DNA of 64,000 bases from Phocoena phocoena (GCF_963924675.1 NC_089221.1:134086263-134150262), one strand, 5' to 3'. Shown: positions 46,717 through 58,380, counted from the stretch's first letter. A program made the numbers and translations. Notes: a model not told the origin generated them from the letters alone.

Positions 46717-46756
46717 GGACTTCCCTGGTGACGCAGTGCGTAAGAATCTGCCTGAC
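46717..46756 (+). mobile_element. Outer SINE, 5' part
   Basis: GGGACTTCCCTGGTGACGCAGTG..TAAGAATCTGCCTG is the head of a CHR-type SINE, cut by a second SINE at 46,757. It resumes at 46,941. Confidence 0.9.
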
Positions 46757-46940
46757 GGGCTTCCCTGGTGGCGCAGTGGTTGAGAGTCCGCCTGCCGATG
46801 CAGGGGACACAGTTCGTGCCCGGGTCCGGGAAAATCCCACATGCCGCGGAGCGGCTGGGCCCATGAGCCATGACCACTGAACCTGCGCGTCCGGAGCCTG
46901 TGCTCCACAATGGGAGAGGCCACAGTACCGCAAAAAAAAA
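46757..46940 (+). mobile_element. Young short SINE nested in a SINE
   Basis: A complete short CHR-type SINE with poly(A) lies within the head of an older one. The target duplication AAGAATCTGCCTG is at 46,742-46,754 and 46,941-46,953. Its 3' body lacks the usual ACAGTGAGAGGCCCGCGT segment before ACCGC. Confidence 0.92.
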
Positions 46941-47269
46941 AAGAATCTGCCTGCCAATACAGGGGACATGGGTTCGAGCCCTAGTCCGGAAGATCCCACA
47001 GGCCACAGAGCAACTAAGCCCGTGTGCCACAACTACTGAGCCTGTGCTCTAGAGTCAGCGAGCCACGACTACGGAGCCCGTGTGCCACAAATACTGAAGG
47101 CTGCACACCTAGAGCTCATGCTCCACAATAAGAGAAGCCACTGCAATGAGAAGCCTGTGCACCACAACAAAAGAGTAGCCCCCGCACGACACAACTAGAG
47201 AAAGTCTGCACTCAGCAATGAAGACCCAACGCAACCAAAAATAAATAAAATTTAAAAATTAAAAAAAAA
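46941..47269 (+). mobile_element. Outer SINE, 3' part
   Basis: This continues the SINE begun at 46,717, with the box B-like GGGTTCGAGCCC, several CACAACTACTGA-type units and a CAAAAATAAATAAA tail. The A-rich flanks TTAAAAAAAAAT on both sides may be its own target duplication. Confidence 0.88.
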
Positions 47270-47313
47270 TCTTATTTATTTATAATAATGATTTAAGACC
47301 AGTCAATTGAGTC

Positions 47314-47720
47314 CTTTTTTTAAACTTTATTTATTTTTGGCTGCGTTGGGTCTTCATTGCTGCACGCAGGCTATCTCTAGTTGCGATAAGCAGGGGCTGC
47401 TCTTGGTTGCGGTGCATGGGCCCTAGGCCCACGGGCTTCAGTAGTTGAAGCATGCGGGCTCAGTAGTTGTGGCTCACGGGGCCTAGAGCACGCGGGCTTC
47501 AGTAGTTGTGGTGTGTGGGCTCAGTAGTTGCGGCGCAGGGGCTCTAGGGTGTGCGGGCTTCCATAGTTGTGGCTCCTGGTCTCTAGAGCACAGGCTCAGT
47601 AGTTGTGGCACATGGGCTTAGTTGCTCTGTGGAATATGGGATCTTCCCAGACCAGGGATCGAACCCATGTCTCCTGCATTGGCAGGCGGATTCTTAACCA
47701 CTGCGCCACCAGGGAAGTCC
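47314..47720 (-). mobile_element. Long-form CHR SINE with extra internal units
   Basis: This is a minus-oriented CHR-type SINE of about 405 bases, longer than the usual 320-330. The extra length is in the body, where six copies or near copies of the CAACTACTGA unit are found, against three in the copy at 50,771. It is only about 45 bases from the plus-oriented SINE ending at 47,269. Confidence 0.9.
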
Positions 47721-47721
47721 G

Positions 47722-48024
47722 TATTTATTTATTTATTTATTTAGGCTGCACCGAGTCTTAGTTGTGTCATGTGGGATCTTCACTGAGGCATGTGGGATCC
47801 TTAGTTGTGGCATGCAGGGTCTTTTAGTTGTGTCATGCGGACTTCTTAGACTTCTAATTAGTCATGCAGACTAATTAGTTTTGGCATGCAGACTCTTAGC
47901 TGCGGCATGCAAACTCTTTATTTGTGGCGTGCATGTGGGATCTAGTCCCCTGACCAGGGATTGAACCTGGGCCCCCTGCATTGGGAGCTCAAAGTCTTAC
48001 CCACTGGACCACCAGAGAAGTCCC
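47722..48024 (-). mobile_element. Older tRNA-derived SINE, minus
   Basis: The sequence opens with a (TTTA)n tail and GGCTGCACCGAGTCTTAGTTG, has several GTTGTGGCATGC units, and ends GGATTGAACCTGGG..CCACTGGACCACCAGAGAAGTCC. It is a different, older subfamily than its neighbour and contains an internal repeated CTAATTAGT-CATGCAGACTAATTAGT stretch. Confidence 0.85.
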
Positions 48025-48345
48025 TCACTTTCTTGATAATGTCCTCTGAAGCACAACATTTTAAAATTTTGATCAAGTCCAATTTATTAATTTTTTTTCT
48101 TTGGTTACTTGTCCTTTTGGTGCTGTACCTAAATACTGCATATTCCAAGGTCACAGAGATCTACCTCTATATTTTCTTCTAAGAGTTTTGTAGTTTTAGT
48201 TCTTAGATTCAGGTCCTTGATCCATTTTCAGTTAGTTTTTGTATATGGTGTGAATTTCATTCTTTGCTTGTGAATATCCAGTTGTCCCAGCACCATTTGT
48301 TGAAAAGATTATTCTTTTCCCAATGAATTATTTTAGTTGATTGAT
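48025..48345 (-). mobile_element. Ancient L1 ORF2 fragment, minus
   Basis: TTCTTCTAAGAGTTTTGTAGTTTTAG, TGATCCATTTTCAGTTAGTTTTTGTATATGGTGTGAA and CCAGTTGTCCCAGCACCATTTGTTGAAAAG are classic reversed L1 ORF2 sequence. Confidence 0.9.
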
Positions 48346-48489
48346 GATAACTGTCAGAAGTTATTCCTAATGTCGATAATAATGACTAGAATTATTGCTG
48401 GCTCTTATTTTCCATGAAGAATTTTTGTCTCCTTCAATTTGGGTACTTTTGTTTCAGAGGTCATTCCAGTATCTCAGACTTGTATTCTT

Positions 48490-48892
48490 TTTTTCCCCCC
48501 ATATCTACCTTTTAATTTTTATTTTGTTTAATTTATTTATTTATTCTTGGCTGCATTGGGTCTTCTTTGCTGCACACGGGCTTTCTCTAGTTGTGGCAAG
48601 TGGGGGCTGCTCTTCATTGCGGTTCGCTGGCTGCTCATTGCAGTGGTTTCTCTTGTTGCGGAGCACGGGTGCTAGGCACACGGGCTTCAGTAGTTGTGGC
48701 ACGCAAGCTTCAGTAGTTGTGGCGCATGGGCTCAGTAGTTGTGGCTCACAGGTTCTAGAGCACAGGCTCAGTAGTTGTGGCGCACGGGCTTAGTTGCTCT
48801 GTGGCATGTGGAATCTTCCAGGACCAGGGCTCGAACCTGTATCCCCTGCATTGGCAGGCAGATTCTTAACCACTGCACCACCAGGCAAGTCC
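48490..48892 (-). mobile_element. CHR-type SINE, minus, with 15-bp target duplication
   Basis: CAGACTTGTATTCTT is repeated at 48,475-48,489 and 48,893-48,907. Between them lies a minus-strand SINE whose tail region (48,490-48,530) holds C7 and AT-rich sequence rather than plain poly(T). The body has GTAGTTGTGG units and the head ends CCACCAGGCAAGTCC. Confidence 0.9.
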
Positions 48893-48907
48893 CAGACTTG
48901 TATTCTT

Positions 48908-49350
<443 letters not shown>

Positions 49351-49354
49351 GACT

Positions 49355-49560
49355 AGGTTGTCCGAAAGCAAGCTTTGCACTTTGATTAATTAACTGGGTG
49401 ACCTTGCCCAATCACTTAAACTCTCAATTTCCTGTTCTATGAATGCAGGTAATAATGACAAGTTTAAGGACCTTTCTGAGTTATCGTGAGACTGAAACAA
49501 TGCAGTAGGTGTAAAAGTGCTTTGGAAAACTTCTTATTCTAGGAATTGCTTTCATTCTAA
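49355..49560 (+). mobile_element. MIR SINE, plus
   Basis: TTAACTGGGTGACCTTGCCCAATCACTTAAACTCTC..GTAATAATGACAAG..GTAAAAGTGCTTTGGAAAAC follows the MIR order. Confidence 0.75.
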
Positions 49561-50655
49561 AAACTGCCCTTGAATTGTTTATAGTACCGATTTATCCCTG
49601 TGCTTGGGGCCAGCCCCAACTGATGTTTACAATAATAAAACATTAATATGAGATTTCTTACAACTTAGCTGGGTACGGGCCAGGCCCTGGTACTTGCCTC
49701 ACAGAAAGTAGTTGTACAGCGTTTATTAACAACCAAGCTCTCAGGGAACTCTCAACGAATACTTTTGGTGCTGGGGTAAAATGTGACTGAATAATATCAA
49801 CTATAGTCCTTTATTGATGACTTAGAATATAGAGGAAGTATGTTTTTAAAAAAAAGTCTCAGATGACCTTATTTACATTGTGGTGCAGCTGGAAGACCTA
49901 AGTCTTCATACCCTCGTCCACACACCTCCCATCCACCCCAAGTAGTTATGGGGAGGAAGATAGTTTGCTCAAGGGAACCCTATTTGAGGGGAGGGGGACA
50001 GTGAACCAAATAAAGGAACCGTAGTAATCCAGAGCACTAACTCCAGTGTTGAGAAAGATACATTTGCATATTATGAAGCATTTAGGTATGATTCTCTATA
50101 TTCCTGTGGATTGGTTTAGATTTAACTGCCTTTGATGATTAATGTTAAGTTTTGGAAGATACAAGTAGGTCCAAAAGTTATTGACAGGCCGAGGTAGAAG
50201 ATCTTTGTCACCTACCATGTCAAGAGAGACACCAAAGAGGACTGGACACCTGGAGTATCAACAATACCCTCCCCTACAGCGCACCTCCTCGACAAATATC
50301 TGAGTGTTATGTCAGACTGAGTAACTCAGAATTTGAGATATTTTCCCTAGGGGAAACACCTCCCCTGGTTGGGGAAGAGATATGGCCCTGGGGCAAAAAC
50401 AGTCCTTGTGATAAAGGGTGGAATTTTCCAGAGATTAGAGAGGTGGGTGGTGCTTTCATATAAGAATATGAGGGTCCAGAAACAAGGTTAGGATCTGGGG
50501 GGATTCCAGGAAGGAAATTCCCTTTATGGAGGGTTTAACCTCTTAGGTGCTTTTCCTTTTAACCACGAAAAGTTATACTTAGTATTTAGTTTTATGCTAT
50601 TTCCCTGATACTCCATAATTGCCTTTGGCTTCTTCCAACCCTTCAGTAAAGTTTG
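49560..50655. other. Intergenic DNA, nothing recognised
   Basis: This is unique-looking DNA with no coding or repeat signal that I can support. Confidence 0.4.
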
Positions 50656-50659
50656 ATAC

Positions 50660-50770
50660 ACAGCTTCTTATTAGCTGTGCCTCAATTTCCTTATCTGTAA
50701 AATGGAGATAATATCTACCTCTTAGGTGAGGATTAAATTAATTAATACATGTTAATTAATCTGCTAATTA
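50660..50770 (+). mobile_element. MIR fragment, plus
   Basis: TTAGCTGTGCCTCAATTTCCTTATCTGTAAAATGGAGATAATATCTACC is the MIR 3' half. It is cut by the SINE at 50,771. Confidence 0.85.
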
Positions 50771-51127
50771 GGGCTTCCCTCGTGGCGCAGTGGTTAAGAA
50801 TCCACCTGCCAATGCAGGGGACACAGGTTCGAGCCCTGGTCTGGGCAGATCCCACATGCTGTGGAGCAGCTAAGCCCGTGCGCCACAACTACTGAGCCTG
50901 CACTCTACAGCCTGCGAGCCACAACTACTGAGCCCACATGCCACAACTACTGAAGCCCGTGCTCCCAGAGCCTGTGCTCCACAAGAGAAGCCACCACAAT
51001 GAGAAGCCCACGTACCGCAGCAAAGAGTAGCCCCTGCTCGCCACAGCTGGAGAAAGCCCACGTGCAGCAACGAAGACCCAGCACAGCCAAAAAAAAAAAT
51101 AGTAATAAATTTATTTTTTTTTAAAAA
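50771..51127 (+). mobile_element. CHR-type SINE, plus
   Basis: It runs from GGGCTTCCCTCGTGGCGCAG to CAGCCAAAAAAAAAATAG and a T/A tail. The target duplication TGCTAATTA lies at 50,762-50,770 and 51,129-51,137. It inserted into the 3' edge of a MIR remnant. Confidence 0.92.
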
Positions 51128-51251
51128 GTGCTAATTAACGAGTTAAATTAGGATACCCAGCAGCACTTGGCCCATAAAAATGCTCAGTATGTGTTCACTG
51201 TTGTGCCTATTGTTACCATACCTTCTCCTCTTCCTCTTCTCAAGGCCTTTC

Positions 51252-51375
51252 TTTTTCTTTTTAATTCGGCCACACCATGTGGCATGTGGGATCTTAGTTG
51301 CCCGACCAGGGATCGAACGTGAGGCCCCTGCATCGGAAGCACAGAGTCTTAACCAATGGAGTACCAGGGAGTCCC
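51252..51375 (-). mobile_element. tRNA-derived SINE, short body, minus
   Basis: The sequence reads TTAATTCGGCCACACCATGTGG..GATCTTAGTTGCCCGACCAGGGATCGAAC..CAGGGAGTCCC. It has a 14-base target duplication TCTCAAGGCCTTTC at 51,238-51,251 and 51,376-51,389. Confidence 0.9.
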
Positions 51376-51389
51376 TCTCAAGGCCTTTC

Positions 51390-53035
51390 AGACAGCGAAA
51401 GGAGCCAGAGTTACTTCCATTTTTGAGGCTACCAGTGTATTAACAAATAAGGAAATTACAAAATATGATTGCAAAATATTGGTATGCTTTAAACATTTAT
51501 ATATGACAAATTAATGCTTTGCAACACACACACGAAAAATACAAGCAATAAAACTGCACTCTTTACGGGGTAATTACAATGGTATACAAATTGCGTACTG
51601 TGGACACTGTAGCTCAGGGATAGGATACAAGCCTAAAGCTGAAAGGCAAGGCAAACATCAGTATCTTCCAGTCCTGTCACCTTATCTTCCTATCTTTATT
51701 TATAAGCCCATTGAGAAAAATCTTTACAGGAGAACTTTAGTCCTTTCATGAATGGGAGGCCAGACCAAAAGTCCCCTCTGCACCCCTCTACTCCCAATCC
51801 TTGTGCTCAAGGCAGATTCATAAAGGAAAGTAAGGGCCCTCTCTCCCCAGACCCCTCCCACCACCTTTGCAGAGAGAAGTGGCCAAAGACCAAGTAGCCT
51901 GAAGGATGGGTCAAACGGATGATTCTGGAAGGGACAAATCATTAACGTCCACTTCCACCTTAACTCTTCCCCTAACATTCATGAGGAAGATAAAAATCTA
52001 AGGGGAGAGAGAAGCTGACATTCTAGTAGCTTGAGTAATGGCTGGTTGTATAGAATCACAGGTGAGCCAGGCTTCAGCTTCATGGGCTGATCCTTTCACT
52101 GTTATCTGTCTTGATGGAAGTCTTTCTAAAATGGAGTCTACTTCCCCACGTTATTAAAAAGAGTGTACTGAAAATAAAAAACAGAACCAAAACATAGTCT
52201 ACAAATGAAAAAGATGGATGACATTTTATTTGAGATACCATGAGCTTATGAATCATGTCTGAAGAATTTTATTTTGGCAGAGAGGAATACCTAGAAACTC
52301 ATAGCAGAAGATAAAAAATGCGCACATATTTTCCACACTTTCTCTGTTTTCTTTATATTTCCACGTTGGTGTCATAGCTGTACATATATCATCATGGGGG
52401 TGAAGAAAAGGCTTTGTATTCATTACTGTGAAAGTGAACCTGCAGAGAAATGTGACTGCAAGCATTTCTGTTGGATGAGGACCATTTGAAGTGCTTTTTT
52501 TTTCCTGAAAAAAAAAAAAGAAGAATACTAATAGAGGACAAAGCTAAGAAAGCTCTTAAAACTAATTTCCTTAAGAACAAAGAAAGAAAACAAAGTTTTA
52601 TTTCCAGATTGAGGCCACTCCCTCTTGACTCAAGTTTTGGCCATTATTTCATTCCCTTTTGAACCCCCAAGGTACAGTGGGATAAGGGAAAGGGGATACA
52701 CATTGTAGACCAAAGTCTTGGGTGCTGGTTTATCTCAGGCCCTTACCAGTTTATGGTTTCAGGCATCTCTGAATCTTGGATTTTCTATTTGTAACATGAC
52801 CCAGTTTGTCCCCTGCTCCAGGAACATTATAAAGATGAAAAGCAGTAGAGATTTGTGACTATACATATAGATGTATGTCGTTGCCTAGTGCTTGTCCTGG
52901 AATCTACCTGTTACTCAACAAAGGGCAGTTCCTATTATGTGTTAGTCACATTTTATTCCCAATTGCTTCCCTTAGTATGTTAATCTTCCCTGCTTTCATC
53001 TCAGTTGTTTTGCTCTTGCCCACTGGGATGCGTGG
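51390..53035. other. Intergenic DNA, nothing recognised
   Basis: There is a small poly(A)-like run at 52,508-52,520 and otherwise unique-looking DNA. Short frames on both strands have no known domain. Confidence 0.4.
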
Positions 53036-53039
53036 TATG

Positions 53040-53731
53040 ACCACCCGTTTGTTCATTCATTTATTGATTTATAAGCTTTTTATTATGGAAAACTTCAAAC
53101 ATACCCAAAAGTAGAGAGCGTGGTATAAGCAAGCCCAATGTACCCATCACCTAGTTGTGAGCATTAACTCATTGCCACTCTTTTTTTCATCTGCACTCTG
53201 TCTGCCTTCTTCCCCACTGGATTATTTTTAAATAGATCCCTGACATCATATCACCTATACGTAAATATTTTAGTATGTTATCTCTAAAAGATAAGGACTG
53301 TTTTAAAAACACAACCTACATTAATACACCTAAAAACAATTCCTTAATAATGTAAAAAATCTCAGAATCAGTTAATGTTCAAATTTCCCAATTGTCTCAC
53401 AACTATGTCTTTTAAAAAATTGCTTGGTTTCATTAGGATTCATATGAGGCACATAGATAGCATTTGATCCATGTATTTTTTAGGTCTCTGATAATCTGTG
53501 GGTACCTCTTCTTTTGTCCTTGCAATTTATCTGTTGCAGAAGCAGGTCACTTGGAAGTTTGGAGTTTTCCAAATTCTGAATTTTGGGGACTGCACTCCCA
53601 TTGTGTTGTTTAACATGTTTCTCACCCCCACAACACTGCCCCCTCCACCCCGCCCCGGATTCCCTGTAAACTGGTGTTTAATTGTGATCCAATTCAGATT
53701 CTAGTTTTTGGCAAGAATATGTCATGGATGT
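53040..53731. mobile_element. Ancient interspersed repeat (old L1-like)
   Basis: TTTTTATTATGGAAAACTTCAAACATACCCAAAAGTAGAGAG, CCCTGACATCATATCACC, CAAATTTCCCAATTGTCTCAC and TTCCCTGTAAACTGGTGTTTA are familiar phrases of an old, abundant mammalian repeat. The exact family is not certain. An MLT1 LTR follows directly. Confidence 0.6.
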
Positions 53732-54066
53732 TGTTATGGACTGAACTGTGTCTCCCCAAAATTTGTGTGTTGATGTCATAATCCCCGGTACCTAAGAATG
53801 TGAACTGTTCTTGGAGACAGGATCTTTAAAGACGTAATTTAGTTAAAATCAGATCATTAGGGTGGGCCCTAATCCATTATGGCTGGTGTCCTTATAAGAA
53901 GAGGAAATTTGGACACAGACAGTTACAGAGTGAAAACCCAAGAAGATGGACCATCTGCAAGGCAAGGTGAGAGGCCTTAGAAGAAATCAACCCTACTGAC
54001 ACCTTGATTTCAGCCTTTTAGCCTCTGTGAGAAAATTAATTTCTTTTGTTTCAGCCACCCAGGCTA
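53732..54066 (+). mobile_element. MLT1-type solo LTR (ERVL-MaLR), plus
   Basis: TGTTATGGACTGAACTGTGTCTCCCCAAAATTTGTG..GGTGGGCCCTAATCC..GGTGTCCTTATAAGAAGAGG..CTGACACCTTGATTTCAGCC..GTTTCAGCCACCCAGG matches the MLT1 LTR from end to end. No internal retroviral sequence is attached and nothing codes for protein. Confidence 0.88.
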
Positions 54067-54161
54067 GAAAACGAACACAGGTGGTGTTGGGAATTTCTAT
54101 CACGAGGCACATAGTGAGGGGTCGTCTCCCTCTATGGCAATATAAGCTATCATTGAGGATT

Positions 54162-54366
54162 TTTTTTTTTGCGGTACACAGGCCTCGCACTCACTGTTGT
54201 GGCCCCTCCCGTTGTGGAGCACAGACTCTGGACGCACAGGCTCAGTGGCCATGGCTCACGGACCCAGCCGCTCCGCGACATGTGGGATCTTCCCAGACCG
54301 GGGCACGAACCCTCATCCCCTGTATCGGCAGGCGGACTCTCAACCACTGCGCCACCAGGGAAGCCC
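54162..54366 (-). mobile_element. Young short CHR-type SINE, minus
   Basis: Poly(T) is followed by GCGGTACACAGGCCTCGC, ending GCGCCACCAGGGAAGCCC. The target duplication CATTGAGGATT is at 54,151-54,161 and 54,367-54,377. Confidence 0.93.
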
Positions 54367-54377
54367 CATTGAGGATT

Positions 54378-55330
54378 ATTGACTAGATCCATTATTTCAT
54401 TCAGGGTTTGCAAAAATGGTCACATTCTAATTCTATCATTACTTTTTCATTCAACTGGGATTTATTTGTTTTTCTAAAGAGAAATGTTTCCTTCACCAAT
54501 TGTTTGGAAACTCTGAGAACAAAAATAAATGCTTGATTTTCTCTGTATTCACCAGTATTCAGAATAGTGAGTTGGTTCCCTAGCATCTTTCAGAAATGCT
54601 CCTTTTTAAAAATGAACTCATGAAGTTTAGTACATTTGACTTGTTTGAATTAATTACAGTTGTTATTCTATTTAATGTTCAGATTATTCCAACTTTGGCC
54701 AAGGGGAACTTTTTCACTATGGCTCCTGAATCTTTTTGACACAACACCAGACTTCTTTAACTGCTTCCTCGCTTTTTATTATTACACGATATCCAGACTT
54801 GTCTTTTACATTTTCTGCTTCAACCTCAAGTCAACCATTTTTCCAAGGAAATGGTATTTGGAGGCCATGATCTGAAGATTAGCAGTGCTCATTTCTATTG
54901 GGTTTATTATTGTTTTTATGACATTGCAGTGGAGAGATCTTGGCAATATTTTTTTTATTTTAAAAAGGAAAGACATCATGAGTTCATAATAATACAAATT
55001 TATTATTACAGGGTGTTATGTAATATCTTTGATTTTCATAGTATTTGTATCTATTTTCTCCTAATCTGAAAATCTTGGTTCCTAACAGCATTAACAATTA
55101 CTTATTTGCTTTATTCTACCATGAATATAATAGTTTCAGAATAATAACAGCAATATTGTTACTAACAATATGATTACTAAACATACTTTAAGATAGTTTT
55201 GCAGTTCTTTTTCTTTACTAGGGATACATAGCCAAATTACTATGTTTTAAAATCATGTGAAATAATTCCTTTCGATATACTGTTAGTTTTTGTTTTATTT
55301 TGGTTTTATTTCTTAGGAAGTGCCTTTATT
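54378..55330. other. Intergenic AT-rich DNA, nothing recognised
   Basis: This is T-rich DNA with overlapping short frames on both strands and no supported feature. Confidence 0.4.
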
Positions 55331-55334
55331 TTTA

Positions 55335-56125
55335 TTTTTGTTAATCATATAGACATTTAGGTGGTTAAAAGTCAAAGCTATAAAACAAATTATATGCAGA
55401 GTCTAGTTTCTCATCTTATTCCCTCTATCTTGTTCACTCTCTCCCCAGCAGGTAACATTTTGTTTTAAATATATGTAATTTCTTTTATATATATGCATAT
55501 ATATATATAATATGTGTGTGTGTATATATATACCATAGATATCATGTATGTATAAGCATATATGTATTTAAACAGGAGCTTACTGCAATAACTTTCCTCT
55601 GTCTTGTTTTCTCACTCATTGTTATACCTTGGAAATCACTTCATAGCATATTTACAGCTTGGAGAACTCCACTGTGAGCATGGACTATTATTTATGCAGA
55701 CAGCTTCCTACCGATGAACACTTAAGTTGTAGCCAGTCTTTTTCTATTCCAAGTAATGCAATTTGCACTTGGCACAGCATACACAGAAATTTTCCTATTT
55801 TTGTAAGTGTATTTTTGGGATCAAAACTTGGAAGTGGAATTTCTGAGTCAAAGAGAAAATGAAAATTTTGTAGATATTGCCAACTAACCTCCATAGAAGT
55901 TGTACCATTTTGCCTTCCCACCATAAAGGAATGAAAGGTTCTGTTTCCCCAAAGTAACATCACAGAGTATGTGGTCAATCTTTTGGACTTTTTGCCATCT
56001 GATAGGTAAGAAGTGGTATCTCAGCATGGTTTTAATTTACATTTCTCTCGCTATGAGCAAGATGGAACATCTTTTCATATGTTTAAGAGTCATTTGCATT
56101 TCCTTTTTTTATGAAAGAATTCCTT
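55335..56125 (-). mobile_element. Ancient L1/HAL1-type fragment, minus
   Basis: AAAACTTGGAAGTGGAATTTCTGAGTCAAAG, GATATTGCCAACTAACCTCCATAGAAG and CATCTGATAGGTAAGAAGTGGTATCTCAG are reversed landmarks of an old L1-type element. It holds a (TA)n(TG)n microsatellite. Confidence 0.82.
55480..55555. repeat. (TA)n / (TG)n microsatellite
   Basis: TATATATATGCATATATATATATAATATGTGTGTGTGTATATATATACC is a short, imperfect AT/GT tract. Confidence 0.9.
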
Positions 56126-56129
56126 CTGA

Positions 56130-56735
56130 CTCCTCCCTTTCTATGATCTCCCTGTAGTTTCCAGGTTCCTGGTGTTCCCCCGTTCAGTCCTCAGGCCTTT
56201 AGGTACAACACTCAGCCTTGGACTTCCTACAGCTGTGCCTGCATCATTGGTGGGAGAACAGTAAGAAAGAAAAAAGCAATAGGTGTTCTCCCCCTCTCCT
56301 TAGGCTCAAAGTCCCTCTAATGAGAGAGAAAGGCTCCCCTCCTCAGAAAGTAGACAACTGTAGGCCCTGGCTGCTGTTACTGTTGCTATCGTTGCTGCTG
56401 TGGCATTGCCTGAGGGCTGGTGCATGAGAGCACAGAGAAAAGGACAACCCCCAAGAAATTTCCATTCTCCCTTAGCATTAGCCCAGCTCTAGAAGGCTTC
56501 TCCTGGACCTCTCTTTCTCTGCCTCCTGACAAGCTCTGGATATCAGGATGTCTAGAAACCAGCTTGGGGATACCAGGGAAAAAAGGGGAAATTCACAGCT
56601 GGTTTGGTGGTACTTCAAATTCTGATCTTCTCTAATTTGCCTTCTATGGTTTAAGTTAAGAAAACTTCAGGCTTTCTAGCCATATCTACTGGGAGAGAAT
56701 GTGCTTACATCATCTTACCTGGAACTGGCACTCCT
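56130..56735. other. Intergenic DNA, nothing recognised
   Basis: This is a CT/TG-rich stretch with a small GTTGCTGCTG run near 56,370-56,410. No gene was recognised. Confidence 0.4.
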
Positions 56736-56739
56736 GCCT

Positions 56740-57085
56740 CAGGGATTTTCCACTTACTTTCTTCCCTGCTTGAAATGCTTTTCACCCAGATATTTGATTG
56801 ACCAATTCCTACTCATATTTCAGGTTTTAACTCAATTGTCACCTGCTCAGATAAGCCTCCTCTGACTACTCTCTATAAAGTAGCCTCTTCCAATCCTAGA
56901 CACCCTTTGCCACAGTATTATGTTGTCTTCATAGCATTTATCATGACCTGAAATTATCTTCTTTACTTACTCCTCGTCTGTATCCCCCTAAATCTATGAA
57001 GACAAGGACACATCTTGCTGCTTACTTTCTCACCTGCATTTAGAACATTGACATCTAGAAAGTGTTCAGTAAATAGGTGTTGAAT
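56740..57085 (+). mobile_element. L2 LINE 3' end, plus
   Basis: CCTGCTTGAAATGCTTTTCACCC, CAATTGTCACCTGCTCAGATAAGCCTCC, and the end GAAAGTGTTCAGTAAATAGGTGTTGAATAAAAG fit the L2 3' region in order. Confidence 0.87.
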
Positions 57086-57129
57086 AAAAGAATGCAAAGG
57101 AATTAAGCAGTATTGGGGTAAAATGAAAT

Positions 57130-57370
57130 TTGTTGGCTGATGGTCTGAGGAAGTGTAATATCATTACACTGAGGCCACAAGCATGGGGTAGTGGCCATGT
57201 GGTATGGGAATAGAAATCAAAATTGTGGCCCTCATCTTGGCTGTGCCACTAATTTGCTCTGTGGTATTGGAAGTTTCTTTGTCTCTTTAGGTTTTAATTT
57301 TCTCATCTGAGAAATGCTAGATTGAGATTTGTTGAACATGAAAGACCTTCCAACTTCAGCATCTTAAGCT
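57130..57370 (+). mobile_element. MIR SINE, plus, decayed
   Basis: GTGCCACTAATTTGCTCTGTGG..TTTTCTCATCTGAGAAATG gives the MIR outline. Divergence is high. Confidence 0.5.
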
Positions 57371-57389
57371 TTTTAAATATTTAAGTCAA

Positions 57390-58365
57390 CAGTATGCCTT
57401 TAAAATTTAGTTACATGGTCCAAAAGGATCAGTTATACCAGAAGAACCTGTCTCTCCACAGTACGAAATTTTCCTTTGGCAAGAAAGTATGAATGAGATA
57501 ATGATGGGAAACGAGGTCTCGGTAGGTTCTGACACTGAAATGATCTGCTCGCTTCTGGCAGTATACATCTATTTCAATCATTATTTTTTCTTCTCCAATC
57601 CTCCAGTTAAATCTGGGTTAGTAGAGTTGCACCTCCCCTTCCCACTGTAACAGGTGTGGACCCAGAGATCCTATTATTACTAGCTTGCAGCAGACATCCT
57701 GGGCCCGTCCAATTTGGCTTAAATATTTTGGTTTCCCTCAAGTTCCTTGGGAGTTTGGATTTGAGAAACCTCAGGCCAAATCCAAACACATCGAGGCCCT
57801 AGAAGTCTGTACCAGGAATGTGGTGGTATGTAAATGAATCACTTTGCTATTTATATTTCTCTCTAGTGTTGGTGTATGAATCATATCCAAATTATTTGCC
57901 ACAATGGAATCAATAGCCTTTTACAGAGAAGTCTGGAAAAAGGGCCTATTTTCTCCTTTTCTCTAGTTTCTCTCATGTTTTCATCTAGTTACTGGTATTA
58001 GATGGATACTCATTCACAAGACATTTGCTACATTCTAGACACTGTCTAGCCTTTGGGATGAACCTAGATGCAAGGAGAGCTTTTTATTCCTTCATAAATA
58101 TTTTGACCTTTTATTGCTATTCAGTTCTTCCTTTACTGCATCTATGAATCTCTGAAGATAGTGCCTGTGGTTTCCTTAATGCAAAGCTAATAAAATTGTC
58201 ACTCAGAATATTTTTAAATGACATGTACAATTATTAGATAGTCTTGCTGCTGGGCAGTGGGGCATAATTAGATTTTGCTGTCATAAAGTATTAAAGTGAG
58301 AAAGTTTATGGAGTGTATGTACTGTTTGGATAGAGTTATTCTTCTTTATTTATGTGCGCCCATGT
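57390..58365. other. Intergenic DNA, nothing recognised
   Basis: This is unique-looking sequence with no repeat or exon that I can support. Confidence 0.4.
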
Positions 58366-58380
58366 TTAAGAGTGATTCAG

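Noticed and set aside
53732..54066. Retroviral gene content next to the MLT1 LTR
   Set aside because: Only a lone LTR is present. No gag, pol or env sequence was seen on either side.
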